Of a stretch of 64,000 bases of DNA, positions 15,782 through 23,054 are shown piece after piece. The position numbers and the translations under genes were made by a program. The stretch is taken from contig CAMLKK010000006.1 of NCBI GenBank assembly GCA_946480715.1, forward strand, positions 62,001-126,000, in the 5' to 3' direction. The notes below the pieces were generated by a model, which was given only the letters and a program-made list of their open reading frames with translations, had not been told where the DNA came from and made no database searches. This DNA comes from an uncultured Bacteriovorax sp. GTDB taxonomy: Bacteria > Bdellovibrionota > Bacteriovoracia > Bacteriovoracales > Bacteriovoracaceae. Each line of letters starts with the position of its first letter. The first letter of the stretch is position 1.

Positions 15782-17522
15782 GTTAAAAGACAAAGCTCTC
15801 TTTTACAGATTACTTAATTTAAGTAGAGAAGAGTGGCCGATACTGATAAAAGGAATGATTTTTCTTTTGATCAGCAGTGCTGCTCTCATGGTTTATCCGC
15901 AATATATAAAAGTTATTATTGATGATGCCATGAAGGCCAAAGACATGAGTGGTCTTAATCAAGCGGCCCTCATTGCAATGGGCGTTTTTATTATCCAAGC
16001 GATTTCTTCGAGTTTGCGGTTTTATTATTTCACACTCGCTGGTGAAAAAACTGTTAAACGACTGCGACTAAAATTGTTCTCCCAAATTCTTTCTCAAGAG
16101 ATGCCGTTTTTTGATTTTTCAAAAACAGGTGAACTCTTAGGGAGACTTTCGGCGGATACGGCCGTTTTACAAAACGCTTTGAGCGTGAACATTTCCATGC
16201 TCATTAGAAATTTTTTCCAAACGGTAGGCGGATTAATTCTTCTTTTTATAACGTCGACCAAACTGACCTTATTCATCTTAGTCATTATTCCTCCCATCGC
16301 TTTGTTAGTCGCTTACTTTGGTAAAAAAGTGAAAGCACTTTCAAAAGCGACTCAAGATGCGCTGGCAGTCTCTTCTGCAGTGGCAGAGGAGAGTCTCTCC
16401 GGAGTTCGCACAGTGAAAGCGTTCGCGCAGGAAAGCTGGGAAATTGAAAGATATAATGAACAATTGCAATCATCGTTTAATCTCTCGCAAAAAAGAATTT
16501 CAATTGTCGCCAACTTTACAGGGCTCGTTTCGACATTGGGATTTCTGGCCATTGTTTTTATCGTGTGGTTCGGCGGTAAACTCGTTATTCACGATGAAAT
16601 GAGTATTGGAACACTTACATCCTACATCCTCTATGTGATGACCGTTGCTTTTTCGGCGGGACTGTTAGGAAGTTTATACACTGACTTCATGTCTGCATTC
16701 GGTGCTGGTCACAGAATATTTGAACTCCTGGAGAAATCTACAGTTCATTTGGAAAATACAAATAAACCTCTCAAGATTATTTCTCAAGGGGCCATTGAAT
16801 TTAAAGAAGCAGATTTTTCTTACCCGGCCAGACCTGAAACATTAATTCTCAATCAATTAAGTCTGGACATCAAATCAAAAGAAACTGTCGCAATTGTCGG
16901 CTCATCAGGCGGCGGGAAATCAACTATAGCTCAGCTGCTGATGCATTTTTATGATTTGAATTCCGGTAAAATTCTTATCGATCAAAAACCGATTGGTGAT
17001 TACGATCTCTACGCTCTTAGAAAACAAATCGGAATTGTTTCACAGGAACCGATTCTTATATCAGAGTCAATTGAAGATAACATTCGTTATGGAAAACCTG
17101 ATGCGAGCTTTGAAGAAGTAACAAACGCTGCCAAGCTTGCATACGCTCATGATTTCATTTCATCTTTTCCAGACGGCTACAAAACTTTAGTCGGTGAAAA
17201 AGGTGTTCAATTATCAGGTGGACAAAAACAAAGAGTGGCGATTGCCCGGGCCATTTTAAAAGATCCTAAAATTTTAATTCTCGATGAGGCCACAAGTGCT
17301 CTGGACAGTGAAAGTGAATCACTTGTTCAGAAGGCACTGGAGAATTTAAGGAAAAGCCGAACGACGTTAATTATCGCGCATCGACTTTCGACAGTTAAAA
17401 ATGCCGATAAAATTTTCGTTCTCGACCAGGGAAAGATCGTTCAATACGGAACGCATGCCGAACTCATTTTAAGCAGAGATGGATTTTATAATAAATTAAT
17501 TGAAAAACAGTTTAATCATTAA
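15774..17522 (+). CDS. ABC exporter, ABCB/MsbA-type half-transporter
   Basis: A 582-residue protein with a six-helix membrane domain (residues 1-320) and a C-terminal ATPase. Walker A is GSSGGGKST, the signature is LSGGQKQRVAIARA, Walker B is KILILDEATSALD, and the H-loop is IIAHRLS. It works as a homodimer and flips or expels a hydrophobic substrate such as a lipid, drug or peptide. Its position between a thiol-type Rrf2 regulator and a glutaredoxin-fold protein suggests a stress-linked substrate. MsbA itself is similar, but the context is not lipid A synthesis, so I leave the gene unnamed. Confidence 0.85.
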   Translation: MPKLKDKALFYRLLNLSREEWPILIKGMIFLLISSAALMVYPQYIKVIIDDAMKAKDMSGLNQAALIAMGVFIIQAISSSLRFYYFTLAGEKTVKRLRLKLFSQILSQEMPFFDFSKTGELLGRLSADTAVLQNALSVNISMLIRNFFQTVGGLILLFITSTKLTLFILVIIPPIALLVAYFGKKVKALSKATQDALAVSSAVAEESLSGVRTVKAFAQESWEIERYNEQLQSSFNLSQKRISIVANFTGLVSTLGFLAIVFIVWFGGKLVIHDEMSIGTLTSYILYVMTVAFSAGLLGSLYTDFMSAFGAGHRIFELLEKSTVHLENTNKPLKIISQGAIEFKEADFSYPARPETLILNQLSLDIKSKETVAIVGSSGGGKSTIAQLLMHFYDLNSGKILIDQKPIGDYDLYALRKQIGIVSQEPILISESIEDNIRYGKPDASFEEVTNAAKLAYAHDFISSFPDGYKTLVGEKGVQLSGGQKQRVAIARAILKDPKILILDEATSALDSESESLVQKALENLRKSRTTLIIAHRLSTVKNADKIFVLDQGKIVQYGTHAELILSRDGFYNKLIEKQFNH

Positions 17523-17533
17523 GGAAGCTATTT

Positions 17534-17872
17534 ATGGAAAGAAAAATTTTAGCAGAAACTCAGATCCACCCCGAAGCCTTAAACTTCATGGCCAACAATC
17601 ACGCAGCAACAGTAAATGAAGTGATCGATGCTGTAGCAAAAAACAAAATCGTCGTCGTTGGTATGGGCCAGAATCCAGTCGTTAAAAAAGCTCGCAAGAT
17701 CCTTGATGAAAAAAAGATGGAATACACTTATCTCTCGTACGGAAACTACCTCTCAAAGTGGAAACAACGTCTTGCTATCAAACTCTGGAGTGGCTGGCCG
17801 ACATATCCTCAAATCTTCATCGATGGAAAATTAATTGGCGGATGTTCTGACTTAGAAAAATTCCTCAAATAA
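17534..17872 (+). CDS. Glutaredoxin-fold protein lacking the active-site cysteines
   Basis: A 112-residue cytoplasmic protein with the monothiol-glutaredoxin layout. The glutathione-binding parts are kept: WPTYPQIFIDGKLIGGCSDL (residues 88-107) corresponds to the TVPQVFI and GGCDD segments of GrxD. The active-site position that should read CPYC or CGFS reads NPVV (residues 47-50, in VVGMGQNPVVKKA), so the redox cysteine is absent; Cys104 is the only cysteine. It cannot act as a normal glutaredoxin and may bind glutathione or an iron-sulfur cluster ligand instead. It is the last gene of the Rrf2-ABC operon, 11 bases after the exporter stop. Confidence 0.8.
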   Translation: MERKILAETQIHPEALNFMANNHAATVNEVIDAVAKNKIVVVGMGQNPVVKKARKILDEKKMEYTYLSYGNYLSKWKQRLAIKLWSGWPTYPQIFIDGKLIGGCSDLEKFLK

Positions 17873-17874
17873 AA

Positions 17875-17926
17875 GTTCCAACACACTTTTCTGGTCGCAC
17901 TGTAACAAGAAAAGTGTGTTGGAACC
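17875..17926. repeat. Dispersed hairpin repeat, copy 2
   Basis: The same inverted repeat as at 3291-3343, with arms GTTCCAACACACTTTTCT.. and one arm mismatch (GGT where copy 1 has TGT). It sits two bases after the glutaredoxin-like stop codon and followed by TTAG, so it can terminate the operon. The spread of one hairpin to unrelated gene ends argues for a genome-wide repeat family. Confidence 0.8.
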
Positions 17927-17974
17927 TTAGACATCGTTTACACGAGCTATCTATCTTCGCTGCTTTTTTCTATA

Positions 17975-19009
17975 ATGCGAATTATGAAGACACTTCTGGA
18001 ACATTCCATTGTCGCTTCGAACCTAAGTAAAACTATACTCTATTCGATTGAGTACAAATTACTCAATCAATTGTCGAAGGCATTATCTTTTTTCGTGAAG
18101 CCTCCTTATCAGGAAAAAGATAAAGAGCTTATCAAGTTTTTAGGTGAACAAGTTATTAAACTCCATCAGGAAGATGCAAGAAATATTGCCGATGGGTTCT
18201 ACCCAGTTGAAGTTATAAAACCAAAAAATGCGACCAAACATCTCCTAAATTTTCCGCGTTTACTTATTGATTCCTTGAAAATTTCACGCAGAAGAAAACT
18301 TAACATTAAATATGATTTGGGAGCTAGTGCTGAAAATGCTCCTGATTATTTAAAACGTAATTATCATTTTCAAACGGATGGTTATTTTTCAGAACATTCT
18401 GCCAATCTTTATGAACATCAGGTGGAGATTCTTTTTTCTGGGACCGCGGCTCCGATGCGAAGAATGCTCATCAAGTTAATTAAAGAAAAACTTCCACACA
18501 ATCGCCCTTTAAAAATTCTGGAAATAGGAGCAGGTGTTGGATCGGCGACATTAGATTTCACAAAGGCCTTCGATTTTGACTCTTACACAGTGACGGATAT
18601 TTCAGCGCCCTATTTAAATGTAGCAAGCAGGAGATTCAATAATCCTAAACTGAGTTTTGTGGAAGCTGCAGGCGAATCACTTCCATTTCCTGACGAAGAA
18701 TTTGATCTCGTGTTCTCTGTTTTTCTTTTTCACGAATTACCTAAATCTATACGAGAAAAAGTTTTGTCAGAATCCTACAGAGTTTTGAAAAAAGATGGGA
18801 TAGTGGGAATTTGTGATTCCCTTCAAAAAGATGATGTCCCAAAAATGAATCGAGTGCTCGAAAATTTTCCGGTTGATTATCACGAGCCTTATTACAAGAG
18901 TTACACCCTATGGGACGTCGAAAACTCTCTCAAAACTGCCCAATTTACTAATATAGATTCATGTTTCAAATTGCTTTCAAAGTATTGGGTTGCAGTTAAA
19001 TATTGCTGA
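17975..19009 (+). CDS. SAM-dependent methyltransferase, class I
   Basis: A 344-residue protein. The last two thirds form a Rossmann-type methyltransferase: motif I ILEIGAGVGSATLDF near residue 182, motif II TVTDISAPYL, and motif IV SFVEAAGESLPFPDEEFDLVFS, followed by RVLKKDGIVGICD. This is the UbiE/BioC/Coq5 type of small-molecule methyltransferase. The N-terminal 160 residues are helical and not recognised. No ribosome site is obvious before the ATG at 17975 or before the in-frame ATG at 17984. It is a monocistronic gene after the repeat. The substrate cannot be told. Confidence 0.75.
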   Translation: MRIMKTLLEHSIVASNLSKTILYSIEYKLLNQLSKALSFFVKPPYQEKDKELIKFLGEQVIKLHQEDARNIADGFYPVEVIKPKNATKHLLNFPRLLIDSLKISRRRKLNIKYDLGASAENAPDYLKRNYHFQTDGYFSEHSANLYEHQVEILFSGTAAPMRRMLIKLIKEKLPHNRPLKILEIGAGVGSATLDFTKAFDFDSYTVTDISAPYLNVASRRFNNPKLSFVEAAGESLPFPDEEFDLVFSVFLFHELPKSIREKVLSESYRVLKKDGIVGICDSLQKDDVPKMNRVLENFPVDYHEPYYKSYTLWDVENSLKTAQFTNIDSCFKLLSKYWVAVKYC

Positions 19010-19262
19010 TCTGGATGCTATTCGTAGAATGGCAAATCTGTTGTGTACTTATGATTCCCTATTATCAAAATTGAAGCTCGAACATAAAAAGTTTCAAGGC
19101 AACGTCTTCGTTGTGATGATCCATTCAAGATATAGTTGACTGTCCAGCTCCGACAATGGGGACAATTAGTATTCTTACTCGCATAATTGTAATTGATTAA
19201 TTTTTAAACTTGTTTAATCTCATAACAAACATTTTGATGTTTATAAATTACAAGGAGAATAT

Positions 19263-19625
19263 GTGATCAAGGGAATTTTGTGGGCAACCATAGTAACAGC
19301 AATCATTCCAAATGTCGGACATACGTTTGTGTATCCATGTGATGGAGCACCTGGCACTTATCATACTAATCCAGACAACACCGAAGGTGGGTTCGTTTCT
19401 GGATTTGCCACAGTTGATCCAACTGTAACTATCTCGCCCGATGCTTCAGTATGTGATAGCGCGACAGTGATTCAAGGAGCGATAATATCTGATCGGGCTG
19501 TTGTTTCGGGGCGTGCTTATGTGAGTGGTGAAGTTCAAGTCGCTGGGCGAGCAAAAGTTTATGGAGAATCTACTGTTATGATACTGATGCAGAAGAAGGA
19601 TTTTTGGAAAACACAGTCACAATAG
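19263..19625 (+). CDS. Exported beta-helix protein, N-terminal part of a frameshifted gene
   Basis: This 120-residue product has a signal peptide (MIKGILWATIVTAIIPNVGHTF) and then hexapeptide-type turns typical of left-handed beta-helices: VTISPDASVC, SATVIQGAII, RAVVSGRAYV, QVAGRAKVYG. The repeats stop abruptly at MILMQKKDFW, after which the frame is unrelated to the pattern. The frame one base earlier continues the beta-helix without a stop into the gene listed next. The shift must lie between 19532 and 19603, because a TGA blocks the second frame at 19529. I regard both parts as one gene of about 480 codons with a recent frameshift or a sequencing error. Confidence 0.6.
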   Translation: MIKGILWATIVTAIIPNVGHTFVYPCDGAPGTYHTNPDNTEGGFVSGFATVDPTVTISPDASVCDSATVIQGAIISDRAVVSGRAYVSGEVQVAGRAKVYGESTVMILMQKKDFWKTQSQ

Positions 19626-20704
19626 ATGATGATTTGAATTTAGAAATAGATAAGCACTCACAAATCTGCAAAGATGTTAAAATCTATGCTCAAAAGTCCA
19701 ATCCAACATTCAAAATTAAAGTTTTAAATTCAACAATTATTGGTAATAATCCCGTAGAGCTGAGTGGTAATTTAGTTTTTGTGAGTACAACAGTTATACC
19801 CGAAGCTGTCGAAGATAAAAAACTTACATTTTACGGCAATACTTCTCAACCACTAGTTTTCGAAAATTCTTTCGTTTTTGGGAATCTTAATATTGAAGGA
19901 TCACTTTATGCGGAAAATTTAAGCGTTCATGGCACAGGAAGTTTAAAGGGATCACTTTTTAATAGAGTAACCACTGGAATCAATACTTGGTTATTCCCTA
20001 TAATTGAAAATGCTGAACTAAGCGGAGAAAGTGACATAGATGGCTATTATTTTATCAGTAGAAATTTGCACGATACAAAAGTGCATGGATCAGGTCATAA
20101 TCAAGCTGATGGAGCGCTAAGGTTGACGATTGTTGACGTCCATAACTGGCATATTAACAAAGGCACGTTGAGCGGACCAATGTATATTGCAGGTCGAGTG
20201 GATTACAATGTAACCATACAAGGATATGGTTTGCAGGGAGATAGTCAAGTTGATTACGGAGGAATACATCTTACTGCTAATTCGAGATTGTGGTCTAATG
20301 CATCTGCAAAAGGAGCTGCCTATATTTTAAATTCTAATTTTGGCGGCAATTTGACTGGCAGTATACGAAATAATGGAATCATGAATATTGTTAACAGTAG
20401 CATTTCAAACACTACTATTTCAGGAGTTCCTTATATATATAACAGTAGCCTCGCTGATAGTACTGTTACAGATCATCCATCTATAATGACCAGTTCTTTT
20501 TCAAACTCAAATTTCACTTGTGATGCAGTTGTGTTCAATGAAGGAGGCGTAAGTAAATCGTTTGGATGTGGTTACGTTTCTGAAGAATCGAAGAACACAT
20601 CTTCAAAACTAAAAAATGAATATTTTTCTGAGGGCTATGATACAGCAGAACTTGAAAATTACATGTTAGAAAAAAAGGAAGCAATACAAAGAAAATATCA
20701 TTGA
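19604..20704 (+). CDS. Beta-helix/adhesin-like protein, C-terminal part of the frameshifted gene
   Basis: The long part of the split gene, 366 codons from the first possible TTG. It has no signal peptide of its own and no ribosome site, supporting its being a continuation of the upstream frame. The chain is rich in Asn, Ser, Gly and Thr with short strand repeats (NGIMNIVNSSISNTTISG, NSSLADSTVTD), the pattern of a parallel beta-helix surface protein or adhesin. It ends in a charged helix, AELENYMLEKKEAIQRKYH, that strongly resembles the end of the lipoprotein encoded just downstream. It probably served as an exported surface protein. Confidence 0.6.
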   Translation: MENTVTIDDDLNLEIDKHSQICKDVKIYAQKSNPTFKIKVLNSTIIGNNPVELSGNLVFVSTTVIPEAVEDKKLTFYGNTSQPLVFENSFVFGNLNIEGSLYAENLSVHGTGSLKGSLFNRVTTGINTWLFPIIENAELSGESDIDGYYFISRNLHDTKVHGSGHNQADGALRLTIVDVHNWHINKGTLSGPMYIAGRVDYNVTIQGYGLQGDSQVDYGGIHLTANSRLWSNASAKGAAYILNSNFGGNLTGSIRNNGIMNIVNSSISNTTISGVPYIYNSSLADSTVTDHPSIMTSSFSNSNFTCDAVVFNEGGVSKSFGCGYVSEESKNTSSKLKNEYFSEGYDTAELENYMLEKKEAIQRKYH

Positions 20705-20775
20705 GAGTAGATTACTTTATACATCTCTTTTAAGATTAAATCTCCATAAATATTTCGACACTTTTGAGGGAAAAT

Positions 20776-21567
20776 TTGAAAAGCAAAATTTTAATATTTT
20801 TTTCGGTTATCTCATTTTTCTTCGGATGCTCAAAAAACAATTATCAACTCCAATTAATTGATGGTGACGATATAATTCCCCCCGAACCTGCTTTCTTTCA
20901 TTACTTCACCATTCACGGCGCTGATGCTGATAATGATGGCGTAAGAGATGATTTCGAACTTTATGTGAATAAGTCTTTTTCGGATCCTAACTATAGAAGA
21001 AATCAAAAGTATTACGCTAAGATTTACAACAAGTTTATGAAATCAACTAATCCACAAGAGATTAATGAATTAGCTTTAGAATTTATAAACGCACTGGTTT
21101 GTAATGAAGTTTTATCTGTTGCAGAGCCTAGAGAAGGTAATGATGCAGGAGTGAAAATTAATAGAATGTTAGCTAATAATTTTTGGCGTGTGAGACATCA
21201 AGATAAACAAGGTCGCATGGTGAAAAGTGGAGTACATTCATGGGGCAGTGGAAGTCTAATGACAAATTTAAAGTTCTGTAAAATTGAATTTGTCGATCTT
21301 AAAACTACACTAAAACCTTATCTAGAAAAAGATTACAAATATGGAATGACTCCCGAAGAAATTACAGAATTCGAAAAGCTTATGGGCATTTATCAAGAAC
21401 AAAGCACTAGGATTGATTTGCAAGAAAAAGTTCTTGAAGATGCCGAAGATTTACGTCAGAAAATTAGAAATGATTACGAACAACCAAATCCAAGCTCAAA
21501 AAATCTAGAAAATTATATTCAAAATAAATCAGAAGAAGTTCAAAGGAAATTCAATATATCCAATTAG
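20776..21567 (+). CDS. Lipoprotein with Asp-rich calcium-type motif
   Basis: A lipoprotein of about 263 residues (signal MKSKILIFFSVISFFFGC, lipid on Cys18). Near residue 50 it has GADADNDGVRDDFELYVNKS, like a thrombospondin-type-3 or EF-hand calcium loop, followed by a helical region. The same motif occurs in the protein at 27055-27624 (DSNHDGIRDDIELWINRK), so these two are related. Its C-terminus, NLENYIQNKSEEVQRKF, matches the tail of the beta-helix protein upstream. The start used is the TTG at 20776, with GAGGG five bases upstream; a TTG at 20764 is also in frame. The function is unknown. Confidence 0.65.
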   Translation: MKSKILIFFSVISFFFGCSKNNYQLQLIDGDDIIPPEPAFFHYFTIHGADADNDGVRDDFELYVNKSFSDPNYRRNQKYYAKIYNKFMKSTNPQEINELALEFINALVCNEVLSVAEPREGNDAGVKINRMLANNFWRVRHQDKQGRMVKSGVHSWGSGSLMTNLKFCKIEFVDLKTTLKPYLEKDYKYGMTPEEITEFEKLMGIYQEQSTRIDLQEKVLEDAEDLRQKIRNDYEQPNPSSKNLENYIQNKSEEVQRKFNISN

Positions 21568-21751
21568 AAACTGAAGAATCTTAGCACAAAATCATTGAGC
21601 TTTTTTCCATTGTGAACGATCAAAACTGACTGAACATCACCTTACTCCTAATTGTTTAACAGACTCACATTTTTTAATCTCAATAATATTAATGAATTAA
21701 TTCGTTAGTTTAATTTCCATCATTGCACAGTAACGTTTAGTCAAAACATTG

Positions 21752-21771
21752 ACGTATATATAAATATACGT
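21752..21771. promoter_or_regulatory. Operator of the toxin-antitoxin operon
   Basis: A perfect palindrome with arms ACGTATAT and ATATACGT and centre ATAA, directly after a TTGACG -35-like sequence and 35 bases before the toxin start. It is the expected autoregulatory site of the XRE antitoxin. Confidence 0.6.
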
Positions 21772-21805
21772 TAAGGTAAGTTAGGAAGCTGTGCCTTTTT
21801 AGAAA

Positions 21806-22102
21806 GTGAAATTAGAACAAAAAGCAGAGAAAGTACTCAACAGGTTATTACTCAAAAAATCGATTTCAAATGCAGATCTTAAAGTGTTGATCAGATGGGT
21901 AGATGAGATGGAGGAATTTGGTCCCTCACATATTGAGAATTCAAAAGAGTGGCGTGACCATGCACTTGAAAGAGAGTGGATAGGCTACCGCTCATCGGGC
22001 TTTAGTCATTCTGGACGAATAATTTATAAAGTTTTGGATAATTTGATCATTGTATTAGTCGCTAAAGTTACGAATGATCATAATTATAAAAAAGACAGTT
22101 AG
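21806..22102 (+). CDS. RelE/YafQ-like toxin
   Basis: A 98-residue protein with the fold pattern of RelE-type ribosome-dependent mRNA nucleases: an N-terminal helix pair, then WRDHALEREWIGYRSSGFSH, GRIIYKVLDNLIIVLVAKV, and a final HNYKK. In YafQ-like toxins the His and Arg of these segments contact the codon. It comes first, with the antitoxin second, as in HigBA. The start is GTG at 21806 with a poor ribosome site. A better ribosome site (TTAGGAAG) precedes a GTG at 21791 that reads only four codons, up to a TAG in the same frame, so the toxin may be translated weakly by design. Confidence 0.72.
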   Translation: MKLEQKAEKVLNRLLLKKSISNADLKVLIRWVDEMEEFGPSHIENSKEWRDHALEREWIGYRSSGFSHSGRIIYKVLDNLIIVLVAKVTNDHNYKKDS

Positions 22103-22110
22103 AGGTATTA

Positions 22111-22428
22111 ATGAAAGACATGCGCAGTGTTCTGCAAAATTTATTGGGTGATGATCTATCTTCGGCCGAAGTTTTGCGTGGCCTCAGAATCAATAGCGGT
22201 CTCACGCAAGATCAATTAGCAGAACTAACATCAATAAAACGAACAAATCTCAGTGCACTCGAAAATGACAGAATCCCTTTTACTTCTCATTATGCTGAAA
22301 TTTTTGCAGCCGTCTTTAAAGTACATCCCTCTCAAATTCTGTATCCCAATGGCCATGTAAGAAGTACGCCTGAACTAAAACGACTCGAAAAGAAAGCAGA
22401 GGCGTACTTCAAAAAAATTTCCGGTTAA
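22111..22428 (+). CDS. XRE-family antitoxin
   Basis: A 105-residue DNA-binding protein with a Cro/CI-type helix-turn-helix: RGLRINSGLTQDQLAELTS and IKRTNLSALENDRIPFTSHY, followed by the usual AEIFAAVFKVHPSQIL. The C-terminal helix (LKRLEKKAEAYFKK) probably wraps the toxin. It starts 8 bases after the toxin stop with AGAGGT as ribosome site. The pair would autorepress through the palindrome at 21752-21771. It is a typical mobile stabilisation cassette in an AT-rich island. Confidence 0.82.
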   Translation: MKDMRSVLQNLLGDDLSSAEVLRGLRINSGLTQDQLAELTSIKRTNLSALENDRIPFTSHYAEIFAAVFKVHPSQILYPNGHVRSTPELKRLEKKAEAYFKKISG

Positions 22429-22450
22429 GATTTTCTCTTAGAATATCTTT

Positions 22451-22888
22451 TTAACCACAATATTTCTTAAGTAGCTCGGCCTTGTCTTTTCTTCCCATAA
22501 ATTCGTAGGCCAGCATCCACTCATGAGGATCCGCCATCGGAAATCCATTCCAGTAATGGGAAATTTTGAGTGGTACCCTATGAATCGATCCATCATCTAG
22601 TCTTTTAATTTTAAAATGCCCAATGATGTCGATTTCGGTATTATTATCTTGAACGTGAATAAGAAAATCTGATTTGAAAATGTCATTATTTGGAATGAGA
22701 GAGTAGTTAAGATCACCTAAGCAAGCTTCAATTCGTTCAAGCGGAACCTCAACACATAAGTCCCAATCTTTCACATCTCTCAGAAGACCCAAGGAGTAGA
22801 GGAGCGCGCTCCCACCTAAAACAAAAGTGATTTTTTCATCTCTAAATCTTTGAGTGATTACGTTTAACAGTTCAAATGACGGTAGCAT
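22451..22888 (-). CDS. Nucleotidyltransferase-fold protein
   Basis: A 145-residue protein with the DNA polymerase beta-type nucleotidyltransferase signature: FVLGGSALLYSLGL (Gly-Gly-Ser), then KDWDLCV with the two metal-binding acidic residues spaced one apart, and a third acidic in EIDIIGHF. The C-terminus has DPHEWMLAYEFMGRKDKAELL, as in the DUF6036/AbiEii-like group that includes toxins such as MenT, but no partner antitoxin is adjacent except the converging XRE gene. The substrate is unknown. It is convergent to the toxin-antitoxin pair with 22 bases between them. Confidence 0.65.
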   Translation of the reverse strand: MLPSFELLNVITQRFRDEKITFVLGGSALLYSLGLLRDVKDWDLCVEVPLERIEACLGDLNYSLIPNNDIFKSDFLIHVQDNNTEIDIIGHFKIKRLDDGSIHRVPLKISHYWNGFPMADPHEWMLAYEFMGRKDKAELLKKYCG

Positions 22889-23054
22889 TCGGCCTCTTTA
22901 AAAAGCGCATTTCCTTGCAGATTATATTCTAACCAAGAATAGTTTTGATAACAAACTTGTTTTTTGGCCACAGAAATATAACTTTATTCCTTTAGAAGAT
23001 TGTGGTCTATCTATGAACATTGAAACTATTAAAAATTATGTCTTTGAAACCTTG

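Noticed and set aside
19590..19610. Programmed -1 frameshift between the two beta-helix ORFs
   Set aside because: ATTTTTGG is not a proper X-XXY-YYZ slippery heptamer in the first frame, and I see no stimulating structure.
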